Shown here: positions 8,056 through 17,416 of the stretch, one piece after another
Numbering within the stretch: position 1 is the stretch's first letter
Layout of the letters: the number at the start of each line of letters is the position of its first letter
Assembly (NCBI GenBank): GCA_002839155.1
Contig: PGXM01000001.1
Location: 62,001 to 126,000 of the forward strand
Direction: 5' to 3'
Source of the DNA: Tenericutes bacterium HGW-Tenericutes-1
GTDB taxonomy: Bacteria; Bacillota_I; Bacilli_A; Izemoplasmatales; Hujiaoplasmataceae
DNA length: 64,000 bases
Position numbers and translations under genes: made by a program
Notes under the pieces: generated by a model
Told to the model about the DNA's origin: nothing
The model's input: the letters and a program-made list of their open reading frames with translations, nothing else
Databases searched by the model: none

Positions 8056-9684
8056 ATGTTTAAAGTAACCGTCAATCAAGATCAATACACCTTTGATGAA
8101 AGCATTCGCTTAGAAAAACTCGCAAGTCATTACGAAGGCACTTTTTTCGCTGCCAAAGTCAATAACCGCTTGCGTGAACTGTCTTATGAATTAGATAGTG
8201 ATGCGTTAGTAGAATTTTTAGATCATCGTTATTCCGATTCCTTTAGAATTTATGCAACATCGATGCGATATTTAGTATCGCTCGCATTTTCACGGGTTTA
8301 TCCCCATGTTCAATTGAAATTTTCTAATTCCATCGCCATGGGCATTTACGGTAGAGCTATCAATATGACTTTAACCCCACCGATGATAGAAAATGTTAAA
8401 AAAGAACTCTATGAATTAATTGAAGCTAATTTACCAATCATTCGTAAAAAAGTCTCCATCAATAAAATTTCGAAGTATTATGCAGAAAAAGGCCATATTG
8501 ATAAAGTCGAAACTTTAAAATACCGAAAAGAAAAAGTTAATATTTATGAATGTGCTGGTTATCTGAACTATATGTATGGTTATATGGTACCTTCGACCGG
8601 CTATCTCAAAGAATTTGAATTCTTTTATTACGCACCAGGATTCTTAATTCGTTATCCAAGGGTTGAAGCGAAAGGCACTATCCCTGAATTCAGTGATAGC
8701 CCTAGTTTCTTACGGGTTTTAAATAAAGCCGAACAATGGGCGATTAATTGTGATTCTGATATGATTTACAAAATGAATCGCAAGATTGAAGAAAATCATG
8801 AAGTTGAATTCGTCAATATGTGTGAAACGAAGCATAACAATCAACTATGTGAATTAGGCAACATTATTGAAAAAAATATTGATAACATTCGTTTAATAGC
8901 GATTGCGGGCCCCTCTTCTTCCGGAAAAACCACATTTTCTAGACGGCTAGAAATCGAGTTATTGACAAGAAGTATTAAACCGTTGATGATTTCAATTGAT
9001 AATTACTATCTTCCTAAAGGTGAAGCGCCGTTAGATGAATTTGGAAAACCGGATTTAGAACATGTCAATGCGCTAGATCTAGAGTTGTTTAATAAAAATA
9101 TCGCCGAATTAATCGATGGCGCGGCAGTATCATTGCCGATTTATGACTTCATGATTAAAGAAAGAATCTATCAAGCACCCATTACGATTGGACCTCATAA
9201 TCCGATTATCATCGAAGGCATTCATGCACTCAATGATGTTTTAACGTCGTTTATTCCTGCCCATGAGAAGTTCAAAATCTATATTTCTCCATTCTCACAA
9301 ATCAATATCGATTATCATAATCCAATTAATTTGACGGATATCCGGTTGTTAAGAAGAATTGTCCGTGATTTACAGTTTAGAAATACCTCGCCTGAGAAGA
9401 CGCTTTCGATGTGGAGCAGTGTGAGAAGAGGCGAATATAAATGGATTTATCCGTTTATTGAAAACGCTGATTACATATATAACTCTGAATTAACGTATGA
9501 ATTAGCCGTGATGAAAAAACATGCGATGACGGCTTTAAAGAAAATTCCCGCGGATTCAGAATATTATATTCAAGCGAACCGACTCATTAAATTCTTGAAA
9601 TATTTTAAAGATATCGATGATTATTTAGTTCCTTGTAACTCCATCTTACGCGAGTTTATCGGAAAAAGCGTTTTTGAACACTAG
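8056..9684 (+). CDS. TGS-domain uridine-kinase-like nucleoside kinase
   Basis: The 542-residue protein combines an N-terminal TGS/ThrRS-like region (about residues 1-200, starting with a ubiquitin-like fold followed by an aminoacyl-tRNA-synthetase second-domain-like segment) with a C-terminal uridine kinase/phosphoribulokinase domain. The kinase part has P-loop GPSSSGKTTF (about 286-295), the ISIDNYYLP strand (about 314-322) and the IIIEGIHALND strand (about 385-395). This long form is common in Bacillota, where it is annotated as nucleoside kinase. The substrate may be uridine or cytidine but is not proven. An AGGAGG ribosome-binding site precedes the ATG. The stop lies inside a terminator hairpin. 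Confidence 0.85.
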   Translation: MFKVTVNQDQYTFDESIRLEKLASHYEGTFFAAKVNNRLRELSYELDSDALVEFLDHRYSDSFRIYATSMRYLVSLAFSRVYPHVQLKFSNSIAMGIYGRAINMTLTPPMIENVKKELYELIEANLPIIRKKVSINKISKYYAEKGHIDKVETLKYRKEKVNIYECAGYLNYMYGYMVPSTGYLKEFEFFYYAPGFLIRYPRVEAKGTIPEFSDSPSFLRVLNKAEQWAINCDSDMIYKMNRKIEENHEVEFVNMCETKHNNQLCELGNIIEKNIDNIRLIAIAGPSSSGKTTFSRRLEIELLTRSIKPLMISIDNYYLPKGEAPLDEFGKPDLEHVNALDLELFNKNIAELIDGAAVSLPIYDFMIKERIYQAPITIGPHNPIIIEGIHALNDVLTSFIPAHEKFKIYISPFSQINIDYHNPINLTDIRLLRRIVRDLQFRNTSPEKTLSMWSSVRRGEYKWIYPFIENADYIYNSELTYELAVMKKHAMTALKKIPADSEYYIQANRLIKFLKYFKDIDDYLVPCNSILREFIGKSVFEH

Positions 9685-9702
9685 CAATAGTGTTCTTTTT
9701 TT
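9676..9702 (+). terminator. Intrinsic terminator overlapping the stop of the kinase gene
   Basis: GAACACTA pairs with TAGTGTTC around GCAA and is followed by seven T. The TAG stop at 9682-9684 is part of the stem, so coding and termination signals overlap. Confidence 0.88.
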
Positions 9703-9721
9703 AAAAAAAATATGGGAAACA

Positions 9722-9750
9722 TTGAAGAATAGCGATTATTTTGTTATAAT
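9722..9750 (+). promoter_or_regulatory. Promoter of the P-type ATPase gene
   Basis: TTGAAG at 9722-9727, a 17-base spacer and TATAAT at 9745-9750. This lies inside the longest upstream extension of the ATPase reading frame and therefore argues for the downstream TTG start. Confidence 0.75.
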
Positions 9751-9775
9751 GTTAAAAGCATCGGCGGGTGATAGT

Positions 9776-12190
9776 TTGAAAGAGAAGCCCCTTATTCCAA
9801 AAGGTCTGACCCTTTTAGAAGTTGCTTCACGGTTTGAAAAGGGCCAAGTTAACTATAAAAATCATCCTAACCTCAAATCAGTTTGGGGTATTTTTTCATC
9901 GAACATTTTTAGCTATTTTAATTTAATCCTATTTGTTTTAGCCGCTTTATTACTCTCGATTAAATCCTTTGAGAATATGGTCTTTGTGATTATCATGGTT
10001 TTAAATACCGCGATTGGGATTATCCAAGAATTAAAAGCGAGAAAAACGATTATGAATTTGACGTTGTTATCACAGCCAACTGCGATGGTGAGAAGACAAG
10101 GGTTTGAAATTGAAATCGCAACTGATGCGTTAGTACTAGATGATATCTACCTTCTTCAAGGTGGAAAACAAGTGGTCGCTGATTCGATTATCCAAAATGG
10201 AGAATTAACTGTCAGTGAAGCGAATCTAACTGGGGAATCTGATGCGATTGTAAAAAAAATAAATGATAAGATATTATCGGGATCATTTGTCATATCCGGG
10301 ACAGCGGACGCACTCATTGTCGCTGTCGGTAAAGATAATTACATTGAAACATTGTCCGATAAAATTAAAACCTTAGGAAAACCGAATTCAGAAATCTTAA
10401 AATCCTTAAAAAAACTGTTAAAGTTTATTGGTGTCATTATCGTTCCTTTAGGATTAATGACGTTTTACACAGCATTTTTAAAGAGTGAAATGGACTATTT
10501 ACCGGATTTTTTAGCCAATTCAGAATTATATCATGATGCATTAAAGAAAATGGCTGGAGCGATGGTGGCGATGGTTCCTTCGGGGCTATTCTTATTAACG
10601 ACCATAACGTTCGCATCAAGCGTGGTGAAGTTAGCTAAACATCAAACACTGGTTCAAGAACTCTATTCGATTGAAACGTTGTCAAGAGTAGACTTAGTCT
10701 GTTTGGATAAGACTGGAACGATTACGGATGGAACGATGAAAGTTGATTCCTATGTCTGGATTGAACCAGAAAAAGAAGAACCTGCCGTCGATTTACCGGT
10801 TGAAGAAGAAATTCATGTTGAATCGGCTAAACCAAGTGTTGATATTAAAACCATTATCGCATCCATGAATTATGCGTTAAAAGATAACAATCAAACGGCG
10901 ATGGCTTTAAAGAATTATTTTGGTTCGAAACGGAAACTTCGTTCAAGACAACTCTTACCGTTTGAATCTGCGAATAAATATAGTGCCGTGACCTTTGATG
11001 AAGGCACTTATGCGATTGGCGCACCAGAACTCGTTTTTAAAGGCAAGTATATGCATATTCGAAAACAAGTTGAAAAATATGCACGGCTGGGAAAAAGAGT
11101 CTTGTTATTTGCAAAAGCCGGTGCCATTGGTGATAAAAGAATCACAGGTTCTGTCGAACCGATTGCGCTCATCTTGATTAACGATACGATTCGAGAAACA
11201 GCAAAAGCGACGCTTGATGAATTTCAAGAAGCGGGCGTTGGGATTAAAGTCATTTCAGGAGATAATGCGATTACCGTATCTGAGGTTGCAGCTAGAGCGG
11301 GCGTCCCAAAAGCCAACAAATACCTGTCTTTAGAGAAGATTGATGACGATAAACTAAGAGAAATTTGCGAAGAATATACGGTTTTTGGTCGGGTAACACC
11401 CCATCAAAAACAAGTCTTGATCGAAACATTCAAACAAAACAAACATAAAGTCGCGATGATTGGTGACGGTGTGAACGACGTTTTAGCTTTAAAAGCAGCG
11501 GATTGTTCCGTCGCAATTGCTTCTGGGTCAGAAGCAGCAAGAAATATCAGTCACTTAGTCTTAATGAATGATGATTTCGCTTCTTTACCAAAAGTTGTGA
11601 AACAAGGTAGACAAATCGTCAATAACATGCAAAATGCTTCAGTTCTTTATTTGGTTAAAACAATGTATACCATCCTATTAACCATCATTGTCTTAATGAC
11701 AGCGAACATTTATCCCTTTGAACCAGTTCAAATGTTTGTCATCGAAACCTTTATCATTGGTATTCCATCGTTCTTTATCGCACTTGAACCCAATGAAGCG
11801 AGATTTGAAGGCAAATTCTTAAGAAACGTCTTTAAAAACGTTATTCCAGGGACGATATTAGTCATTGCGAACTTAATTGGTGTATATGTGTTTGCGAGTC
11901 AGTGGCCATCTATTACCCAAGGAGAAATCTCCACAGTTGGAATTATTGCCGCAACATTTGCGTATCTCCTCGTTTTAGTCAATGTCTCACAACCGCTGAA
12001 CAAAAGAAGATCTTATATTGTCATCGCAGCTGCGATTGTATCGGCATTTTGTTTCGTCGTATTAGGGGAACGCTTCTTCAAATTATCGACGCTAACGATT
12101 CCTTCAATTTTACTCTTAATATTGCTTATGCAATCAACTTATTTGATAATGTCCATCTATAAACAAAAATTAATTAAATTTTGGGTTTAA
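9776..12190 (+). CDS. Cation-translocating P-type ATPase
   Basis: This membrane pump couples ATP hydrolysis to ion transport. The phosphorylation motif DKTGTITDGT starts at D311, the actuator motif appears as NLTGESD (about 162-168), and the hinge reads MIGDGVNDVLALK (about 560-572). Pairs of hydrophobic helices lie near residues 40-85 and 215-290, with about six more in the last 200 residues. It belongs to the E1-E2/HAD-IC subgroup related to the MgtA/PMCA-like pumps; the ion is unknown. An acidic insert rich in Glu and Pro (about 325-355) follows the phosphorylation site. The start is the TTG at 9776, because a strong promoter at 9722-9750 and a terminator lie within the longer frame beginning at 9674. 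Confidence 0.9.
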   Translation: MKEKPLIPKGLTLLEVASRFEKGQVNYKNHPNLKSVWGIFSSNIFSYFNLILFVLAALLLSIKSFENMVFVIIMVLNTAIGIIQELKARKTIMNLTLLSQPTAMVRRQGFEIEIATDALVLDDIYLLQGGKQVVADSIIQNGELTVSEANLTGESDAIVKKINDKILSGSFVISGTADALIVAVGKDNYIETLSDKIKTLGKPNSEILKSLKKLLKFIGVIIVPLGLMTFYTAFLKSEMDYLPDFLANSELYHDALKKMAGAMVAMVPSGLFLLTTITFASSVVKLAKHQTLVQELYSIETLSRVDLVCLDKTGTITDGTMKVDSYVWIEPEKEEPAVDLPVEEEIHVESAKPSVDIKTIIASMNYALKDNNQTAMALKNYFGSKRKLRSRQLLPFESANKYSAVTFDEGTYAIGAPELVFKGKYMHIRKQVEKYARLGKRVLLFAKAGAIGDKRITGSVEPIALILINDTIRETAKATLDEFQEAGVGIKVISGDNAITVSEVAARAGVPKANKYLSLEKIDDDKLREICEEYTVFGRVTPHQKQVLIETFKQNKHKVAMIGDGVNDVLALKAADCSVAIASGSEAARNISHLVLMNDDFASLPKVVKQGRQIVNNMQNASVLYLVKTMYTILLTIIVLMTANIYPFEPVQMFVIETFIIGIPSFFIALEPNEARFEGKFLRNVFKNVIPGTILVIANLIGVYVFASQWPSITQGEISTVGIIAATFAYLLVLVNVSQPLNKRRSYIVIAAAIVSAFCFVVLGERFFKLSTLTIPSILLLILLMQSTYLIMSIYKQKLIKFWV

Positions 12191-12222
12191 AAGTCGGGAA
12201 ACCGCTTTTAAATCCTTTTTAT
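12189..12222 (+). terminator. Probable terminator after the P-type ATPase
   Basis: AAAAG(T)CGG pairs with CCGCTTTT around a GAAA loop, with one bulged T. T-rich sequence follows after AAATCC. The gap before the T-run makes it weaker than the others. Confidence 0.5.
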
Positions 12223-12267
12223 TTTTGGTATAATGGGCCTGAGATTAGGATATAAGGAGGAACACCT

Positions 12268-13704
12268 ATGAATATATTATTCATTGCGGCAGAATGTACC
12301 CCTTTTATGAAGGTTGGAGGGCTCGCAGACGTTGTTGGGTCTTTGCCTCAAGCGCTAAAATCACTTTCAAACGTTGAGGTTCGGGTCATTTTACCGAAAT
12401 ATAAAAAGATTTTAGACGTCTATAAACAAAAAATGGTTTGTATTAAAAACTTCACCATTGAACTGGGCAATAAGCCCAGTGTTTATGTCGGTGTTCAAAC
12501 TCTCAAAGTCGGTTCAATCCGGTATTATTTCATCGATAACGAATTTTATTTCGGCAGTCGGGATAATGCGTATAATTACGGGGATGAATCAGAACGGTTT
12601 GCGTATTTTCAAAAAGCAGCGTTAGAAAGCATTAAGTATTTAGATTTCATTCCTGAAGTCATTCATGTCCATGATTGGCACACGGCAATGATTCCTTTAT
12701 TGATGAAAATCAAATATCCAGAATATCAAAATACAAAATCGGTTTTAACGATTCATAATTTAGCGTATCAAGGCATCTTTCCAATTAACGATTACCATTA
12801 CTTTAATATTGCTTATAACAATCATTTTGAATTTGAGGGTTTCATTAATTTCTTGAAATGTGGAATTGTTTCTTCCGATTCAATCACCACCGTCTCAGAA
12901 ACCTATGCTAATGAAATTTTAACGGATTATTTCGGTTACGGGATGCAACATCTTTTAAAATGGCGTAAAGGCGATTTAAAAGGGATTGTGAATGGCATCT
13001 CTTATAAAGAATTTGATCCCTTAACGGATCCCTTGATTGCATTTAATTATGATGTCTCTAATTATGAACTCGGTAAAAAGAATAATAAGTTGGCTTTATA
13101 TCAAGAACTCAAGTTAAAATGGGATCCCGATTATCCTTTAATTGGAATTGTATCGAGACTCGTCAGTCAAAAGGGGTTTGATTTAATCAAACGCGTTTTC
13201 ACTGAAATGCTCGAACAAGATAATTTCAAGTTTATTGTCTTGGGGGATGGTGAAGGCGAATACGTCGATTACTTCAATGATCTTCAAAATCAATTCCCTC
13301 ATAAAGTGAAAGTTTATGTCGGCTATAGTAACAAACTCGCCCATTTAATCTATGCGAGCAGTGATTTATTCTTAATGCCATCGAAGTTTGAACCGTGTGG
13401 CTTAGGGCAACTCATTGCGTTAAAATATGGAACATTGCCGATTGTGAGAGAAACGGGTGGCTTAGTAGACACCGTTCATCCTTACAATGAATTCACAGGC
13501 GAGGGCAATGGTTTTTCTTTCCAACATTTCAATGCGCATGACATGATGTATGTCATCCGCTATGCTTTAAAAGTGTACTATCAAAAGAAAGACGCATGGC
13601 AACACTTAGTCTTATCAGCGATGGCGGCTGATTATAGCTGGAATGTTTCAGCGAAAGCCTACAAGAAAATCTATTCAAAATTAATTAAGGGGAAAAAGGA
13701 GTGA
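12268..13704 (+). CDS. glgA: Glycogen synthase (ADP-glucose)
   Basis: GlgA is a GT5 retaining glycosyltransferase that adds glucose from ADP-glucose to growing alpha-1,4-glucan in the cytoplasm. The N-terminal KVGGLADVVGSLP (about residues 15-27) contains the ADP-glucose-binding KxGGL motif. The C-terminal PSKFEPCGLGQL (about 371-382) and RETGGLVDTV (about 395-404) are the conserved donor-site motifs. Its 478 residues are normal for the family. A strong AAGGAGG precedes the ATG, with a TATAAT at 12229-12234 upstream. glgC begins four bases after the stop, forming a glgA-glgC operon. No branching enzyme or glycogen phosphorylase gene is seen in the window. Confidence 0.96.
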   Translation: MNILFIAAECTPFMKVGGLADVVGSLPQALKSLSNVEVRVILPKYKKILDVYKQKMVCIKNFTIELGNKPSVYVGVQTLKVGSIRYYFIDNEFYFGSRDNAYNYGDESERFAYFQKAALESIKYLDFIPEVIHVHDWHTAMIPLLMKIKYPEYQNTKSVLTIHNLAYQGIFPINDYHYFNIAYNNHFEFEGFINFLKCGIVSSDSITTVSETYANEILTDYFGYGMQHLLKWRKGDLKGIVNGISYKEFDPLTDPLIAFNYDVSNYELGKKNNKLALYQELKLKWDPDYPLIGIVSRLVSQKGFDLIKRVFTEMLEQDNFKFIVLGDGEGEYVDYFNDLQNQFPHKVKVYVGYSNKLAHLIYASSDLFLMPSKFEPCGLGQLIALKYGTLPIVRETGGLVDTVHPYNEFTGEGNGFSFQHFNAHDMMYVIRYALKVYYQKKDAWQHLVLSAMAADYSWNVSAKAYKKIYSKLIKGKKE

Positions 13705-13708
13705 ACTT

Positions 13709-14944
13709 ATGGAAGTACTAGCATTAATTTTAGCCGGTGGTAGAGGTTCAAGACTAGATATTTTATCAGAAAATCGTGTAAAACCGTCCGTACCATTCGC
13801 AGGAAAGTACCGCATCATTGATTTTACCTTATCAAATTGTTCGAATTCAGGAATTTACAACATTGCAATTTTAACCCAATATTTACCTTTTTCCTTAAAT
13901 GATCACATTGGATCAGGAAAACCCTGGGATTTAGACCGTAGAGATTCAAAAGTAACGTTATTACAACCCCATAGCGATTGGTATAATGGAACGGCGGATG
14001 CTTGCCGGAAAAACTTGCATTATATCGAACAAAGTCAATCGAAGTATACGTTAATTCTATCGGGCGACCATATCTATAAAATGGATTACCGCAAAATGAT
14101 AGAAGCGCATATTGCTTCAAACGCAACGTTAACGGTCGCAGCGAAAGTCGTTGATATCAGTGAAGCGCATCGGTTTGGTATTTTAGAAGCAGATGACGAA
14201 AATAAAGTCGTTCGTTTCGTTGAAAAACCGAAAAAACCGATTTCAAATTTAGCTTCCATGGGCATCTATGTTTTTAATACTGATGTATTATTAGAAAAGT
14301 TAAGAACGATGGATATTCCCGATTTAGACTTTGGTCAACACATCATTCCTTCGATGATTGGCAAAGACGCCGTTTATGCGTATAAGTTTTATGATTATTG
14401 GAAAGACGTTGGAACCTATGATTCTTATTTACAAGCCAACTTAGAATTAATCGAGACCGTCGATAAGATTCCTTTGGATATGTATGATAAAAACTGGAAA
14501 ATTTATACAAAATCCGAAGAACTACCTGCCGTTAAAGTGGGTTCGAAAGCGACGATTCACCAAGCGTTGTTATCGAATGGTGCGATCGTTGCCGGAACGG
14601 TAGAAAGAAGCGTTTTATCGCCTGGTGTTATTATTCATCCTCATGCTAAAGTTGTTAATTCAGTGTTATTAAATAACGTTGAAGTATTACCGGGTGCTGT
14701 CGTAGAAAACTGTATCATTGATAAAAATACGATTGTCGGTGAAAATGCATTAGTTGGATTTGGCGATGATTTAACAGCGAATATCGAGAATCCTTCGTTA
14801 TTATCTTCGGGCATTACGGTTTTAGGTAAAAAGATTAAAGTTCCAAAAGGTATGAAGATTGGTAGAAACTGCCGCATATTCACCACAGCGAAATTAAGTG
14901 AAATGAAAAATAATGAAGTCAAGTCAGGCTCTACGCTTAAATAA
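13709..14944 (+). CDS. glgC: Glucose-1-phosphate adenylyltransferase (ADP-glucose pyrophosphorylase)
   Basis: GlgC makes ADP-glucose from glucose-1-phosphate and ATP, the committed step that supplies glgA. The N-terminal LILAGGRGSRL (about residues 6-16) is the nucleotidyltransferase signature, followed by KPSVPFAGKYRIIDF (about 26-40). The SGDHIYKMDY strand (about 112-121) and the FVEKPKKP substrate motif (about 170-177) are present. The C-terminal quarter has the hexapeptide-like repeats of the left-handed beta-helix (for example the GAVVENCIIDKNTIVGENA region). Its 411 residues are standard. A Shine-Dalgarno (AAGGAG) sits at the end of glgA. A terminator follows. Confidence 0.95.
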   Translation: MEVLALILAGGRGSRLDILSENRVKPSVPFAGKYRIIDFTLSNCSNSGIYNIAILTQYLPFSLNDHIGSGKPWDLDRRDSKVTLLQPHSDWYNGTADACRKNLHYIEQSQSKYTLILSGDHIYKMDYRKMIEAHIASNATLTVAAKVVDISEAHRFGILEADDENKVVRFVEKPKKPISNLASMGIYVFNTDVLLEKLRTMDIPDLDFGQHIIPSMIGKDAVYAYKFYDYWKDVGTYDSYLQANLELIETVDKIPLDMYDKNWKIYTKSEELPAVKVGSKATIHQALLSNGAIVAGTVERSVLSPGVIIHPHAKVVNSVLLNNVEVLPGAVVENCIIDKNTIVGENALVGFGDDLTANIENPSLLSSGITVLGKKIKVPKGMKIGRNCRIFTTAKLSEMKNNEVKSGSTLK

Positions 14945-14962
14945 TCCTTAAATAATCGTTTG

Positions 14963-14997
14963 AAAGTCCGATTCTTGAATGAATTGGACTTTTTATT
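14963..14997 (+). terminator. Intrinsic terminator after glgC
   Basis: AAAGTCCGATTC pairs with GAATTGGACTTT around a six-base loop and runs into TTTT. Confidence 0.82.
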
Positions 14998-15018
14998 ATA
15001 ATGAAATTGAAAAATCTC

Positions 15019-15047
15019 TTGTTTGATAATAACGCTAATGATATCAT
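15019..15047 (+). promoter_or_regulatory. Candidate promoter of the lipase gene
   Basis: TTGTTT at 15019-15024, a 17-base spacer and TATCAT at 15042-15047. Its position means transcription would start near 15054, downstream of the first in-frame ATG at 15048. Confidence 0.45.
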
Positions 15048-15098
15048 TTGTATAAATGTGTATTAACAAGCGAAAATAATATTATTCATATCGAACGG

Positions 15099-15926
15099 AT
15101 GTGCAAAAAGATGAAATGTGATACTAAATATCCGATTTTCATGATTCATGGAATTGGATTTCGTGATAATAAATATTTCAATTATTGGGGTAGAACTCCT
15201 AAAGTTTTAATCGAAGAAGGATCTCTTATCCGTTATGGCAGCCAAGATAGTTGGGGAAGTATCGAAGAAAATGCGTTGACTATAAAAGAAAGAATCTTAT
15301 TTGTTATAAAAGAAACAAGTGCCAAAAAAGTGAATATCATCGCTCATTCTAAAGGTGGAATCGACGCAAGATATATGATTTCATCGCTTGATATGTCACA
15401 GTATGTAGCTTCTTTAACAACGATACAAAGTCCTCATCATGGATCAAAAGTCCTCGATATTATATCAAAATTCCCAAAATTCATCATAAAGATCGTTAGT
15501 TTCTTTGTCAATCTTTGGTTTCGACTCTTAGGTGATAAAAGTCCTGATTTCTATTCAACAGTTTCATCCTTAACGACCAAAAATATGGCACACTTTAATG
15601 AAATCAATCAAGATAGTGAAAATGTGTATTATCAGAGTTATGGCTTTAAGATGAAAAATATGTTTTCCGATATTTTTTTAATGTTTCCTTATTTAGTCAC
15701 AAAGTTATTTGAAGGTGACAATGATGGTATCGTTTCAGTAAAATCTTCCAAATGGACGAACTTTAAAGGCCCCTATTCAGGAAAAGGATTGAGAGGAATT
15801 TCCCATTTAGATGAAGTTGATTTTAGGAGAACGAGTATTAAAACAAAAAAACAAAATGATGGTATCAACGATATTCCTAAATTTTATTTAGAACTTGTGA
15901 ATCAGCTTAAAGATAAAGGCTATTAA
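15099..15926 (+). CDS. Alpha/beta-hydrolase, triacylglycerol-lipase-like
   Basis: A serine hydrolase of about 275 residues. The segment PIFMIHGIGFRD near the N-terminus supplies the HG oxyanion motif, and the nucleophile elbow is AHSKGG (serine near residue 83 from this start). A GDNDGIVSV segment and a later SHLDE segment fit the catalytic Asp and His of the Bacillus lipase/lipase-class-2 type fold. No signal peptide is seen, so it is probably cytoplasmic or membrane-associated. The start is uncertain: ATG codons at 15048, 15099 and 15111 are in frame and none has a strong ribosome-binding site. I prefer 15099 or 15111 because a candidate promoter covers the first. Substrate unknown. Confidence 0.72.
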   Translation: MCKKMKCDTKYPIFMIHGIGFRDNKYFNYWGRTPKVLIEEGSLIRYGSQDSWGSIEENALTIKERILFVIKETSAKKVNIIAHSKGGIDARYMISSLDMSQYVASLTTIQSPHHGSKVLDIISKFPKFIIKIVSFFVNLWFRLLGDKSPDFYSTVSSLTTKNMAHFNEINQDSENVYYQSYGFKMKNMFSDIFLMFPYLVTKLFEGDNDGIVSVKSSKWTNFKGPYSGKGLRGISHLDEVDFRRTSIKTKKQNDGINDIPKFYLELVNQLKDKGY

Positions 15927-15933
15927 TATATAA

Positions 15934-15973
15934 AAAGCAATCCAAACTCAAAGAGAATCGGATTGCTTTATTT
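15934..15973. terminator. Terminator between lipase and convergent aldo/keto reductase
   Basis: AAAGCAATCC pairs with GGATTGCTTT across a 16-base loop; T-rich sequence follows on the plus strand and an A-run precedes the stem, so it may work in both directions. Confidence 0.75.
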
Positions 15974-16011
15974 GTTAAATTAGGTGATTTTTTATGTGTT
16001 GATTATTTACA

Positions 16012-16929
16012 TTACCAAGGTAAGGGATTATTCTTTAGTTCACCTTCATAGAAATCAATCATCTTTGTTTTTAAATCATTTGGAAGTTTGTAATTCATGG
16101 CTTCTAAATTACTGTTGAGTTGCTCAAAAGTCCTCGTTCCAGGTATAACGACTCCAACTGCGTCAAATGATAAGATGAATCCTAAAGCATATTTCGTCAA
16201 ATCATCATCGTTAACCATCGTTTTTAAGCGTTTGGTGAGGTTTGAGCGTCTTACTATGTCAAGAGCTGTCCAACGCGATTTAATGCCCTTAAAAGCCGTA
16301 AATTCATTGTATTTACCTGTTAACCAACCTGAATCAAGAGGAACTTTGATAATTAAAAGGATATTCCTTTTTTTAATTTCTTCAAATAAGGGAATACAAG
16401 CTTGTGAGAAGACGTTAAATAATAGTTCAATGACATCACAGTCTGTATTTGATAAAACAACGTTTAATTCATCATAAGAATCAATAGATACTCCATAGTG
16501 ATGAATTAATCCGATTTCTTTTAGTCGCTTCATTTCTTGAAAATGTAAGGTTTTACCTTTTAAGATATCCATAGCAGGATTATGAAGGATTAAAGAATCT
16601 AAATACGATGTTTTGAGTCTTTCTAAACTTTCATGGATTGCTGATTCCATCGTCAATTCATCAAAGTTAGAAGAACCATCTGCACGATGTCCAAATTTTG
16701 AGTTGATGAAAACTTTGTCTCTGACATCTTGTAAGGCAATGCCTAGAATTGTTTCACTCATTCCGCTAGCATAGCCTGGAGCGGTATCAAAAAAGCGAAC
16801 GCCCAATTCAACACTTTTTTTGACGAGTTTAACGCCTTCTTCCATACTCATCGCATCGAAGAATTCAGAATTGCCTAATTGCCAAGCACCAAAACCCATT
16901 CTTTCAAATGCTTTATTGCCAAATTTCAT
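16012..16929 (-). CDS. Aldo/keto reductase family oxidoreductase
   Basis: A 305-residue (beta/alpha)8 NADPH-dependent reductase. Visible family motifs are RFFDTAPGYASGMSE (about residues 45-59; Asp and Tyr of the catalytic tetrad), FINSKFGHR (about 73-81; catalytic Lys), LILHNPAMD (about 113-121; catalytic His) and the C-terminal VVIPGTRTFEQL cofactor-binding motif (about 258-269). It starts with ATG and is preceded, 5 bases upstream on the same strand, by a VOC-family gene, so the two form an operon. The natural substrate is unknown. Confidence 0.88.
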   Translation of the reverse strand: MKFGNKAFERMGFGAWQLGNSEFFDAMSMEEGVKLVKKSVELGVRFFDTAPGYASGMSETILGIALQDVRDKVFINSKFGHRADGSSNFDELTMESAIHESLERLKTSYLDSLILHNPAMDILKGKTLHFQEMKRLKEIGLIHHYGVSIDSYDELNVVLSNTDCDVIELLFNVFSQACIPLFEEIKKRNILLIIKVPLDSGWLTGKYNEFTAFKGIKSRWTALDIVRRSNLTKRLKTMVNDDDLTKYALGFILSFDAVGVVIPGTRTFEQLNSNLEAMNYKLPNDLKTKMIDFYEGELKNNPLPW

Positions 16930-16934
16930 GATAA

Positions 16935-17345
16935 TTACTTCCTTAATTGAAGCGAATCTTTACCATATTGCATGATTTCAATGCGATTTGAATCAGGATC
17001 TTTGACCCAGCATTGCCAGTTATTGTCTAATCCCATTGAAAGATCAGAATCTAACGGATAATTTTTATCTTTCATCCGTTTTACAAACGCTTTAATGTCA
17101 TCTGTTTCTAAACAAATGTGTTGATAAGAAACTTCTTCTTTACTAAAATGTTTTTTTGGATCACTATAAAAGAACTCAATAAAGTTTCCTTCTGATACCT
17201 TCACATATTCAATCCAAGGAGTCTTATTATCTTTTGGATCATAAAGCGTAAATGCTTTTACAAATCCCATAATTTCTGTATAAAAATGTAACGTTTTTTT
17301 CATATCTTTGGCGCCAAAAGCCAAATGTGCAATTCGTTTTATCAT
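16935..17345 (-). CDS. VOC (glyoxalase/bleomycin-resistance fold) family protein
   Basis: The 136-residue protein has the paired beta-alpha-beta-beta-beta modules of the vicinal-oxygen-chelate fold: HLAFGAKDMKKTLHFYTEIMG near the N-terminus (first 27 residues), and a second module beginning QHICLETDDIKAFV (about 75-88) and ending WVKDPDSNRIEIMQYG (about 113-128). Candidate metal ligands are His7, Glu53, His76 and the Glu of RIEIMQ. This ligand set is compatible with lactoylglutathione-lyase-like enzymes, but such small proteins have many activities. It lies upstream of, and adjacent to, the aldo/keto reductase, which hints at a shared role in aldehyde detoxification (inference). Confidence 0.82.
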   Translation of the reverse strand: MIKRIAHLAFGAKDMKKTLHFYTEIMGFVKAFTLYDPKDNKTPWIEYVKVSEGNFIEFFYSDPKKHFSKEEVSYQHICLETDDIKAFVKRMKDKNYPLDSDLSMGLDNNWQCWVKDPDSNRIEIMQYGKDSLQLRK

Positions 17346-17381
17346 ATGATACCTCCATTTGATTTAATTATACCATAAAAG

Positions 17382-17406
17382 AAAAAAAACACCGAAAACG
17401 GTGTTT
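17382..17406 (-). terminator. Terminator of the tRNA-Thr transcript
   Basis: On the minus strand AACACCG pairs with CGGTGTT around TTTT and is followed by eight T (A-run at 17382-17389). Confidence 0.85.
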
Positions 17407-17416
17407 AATGATTTAG

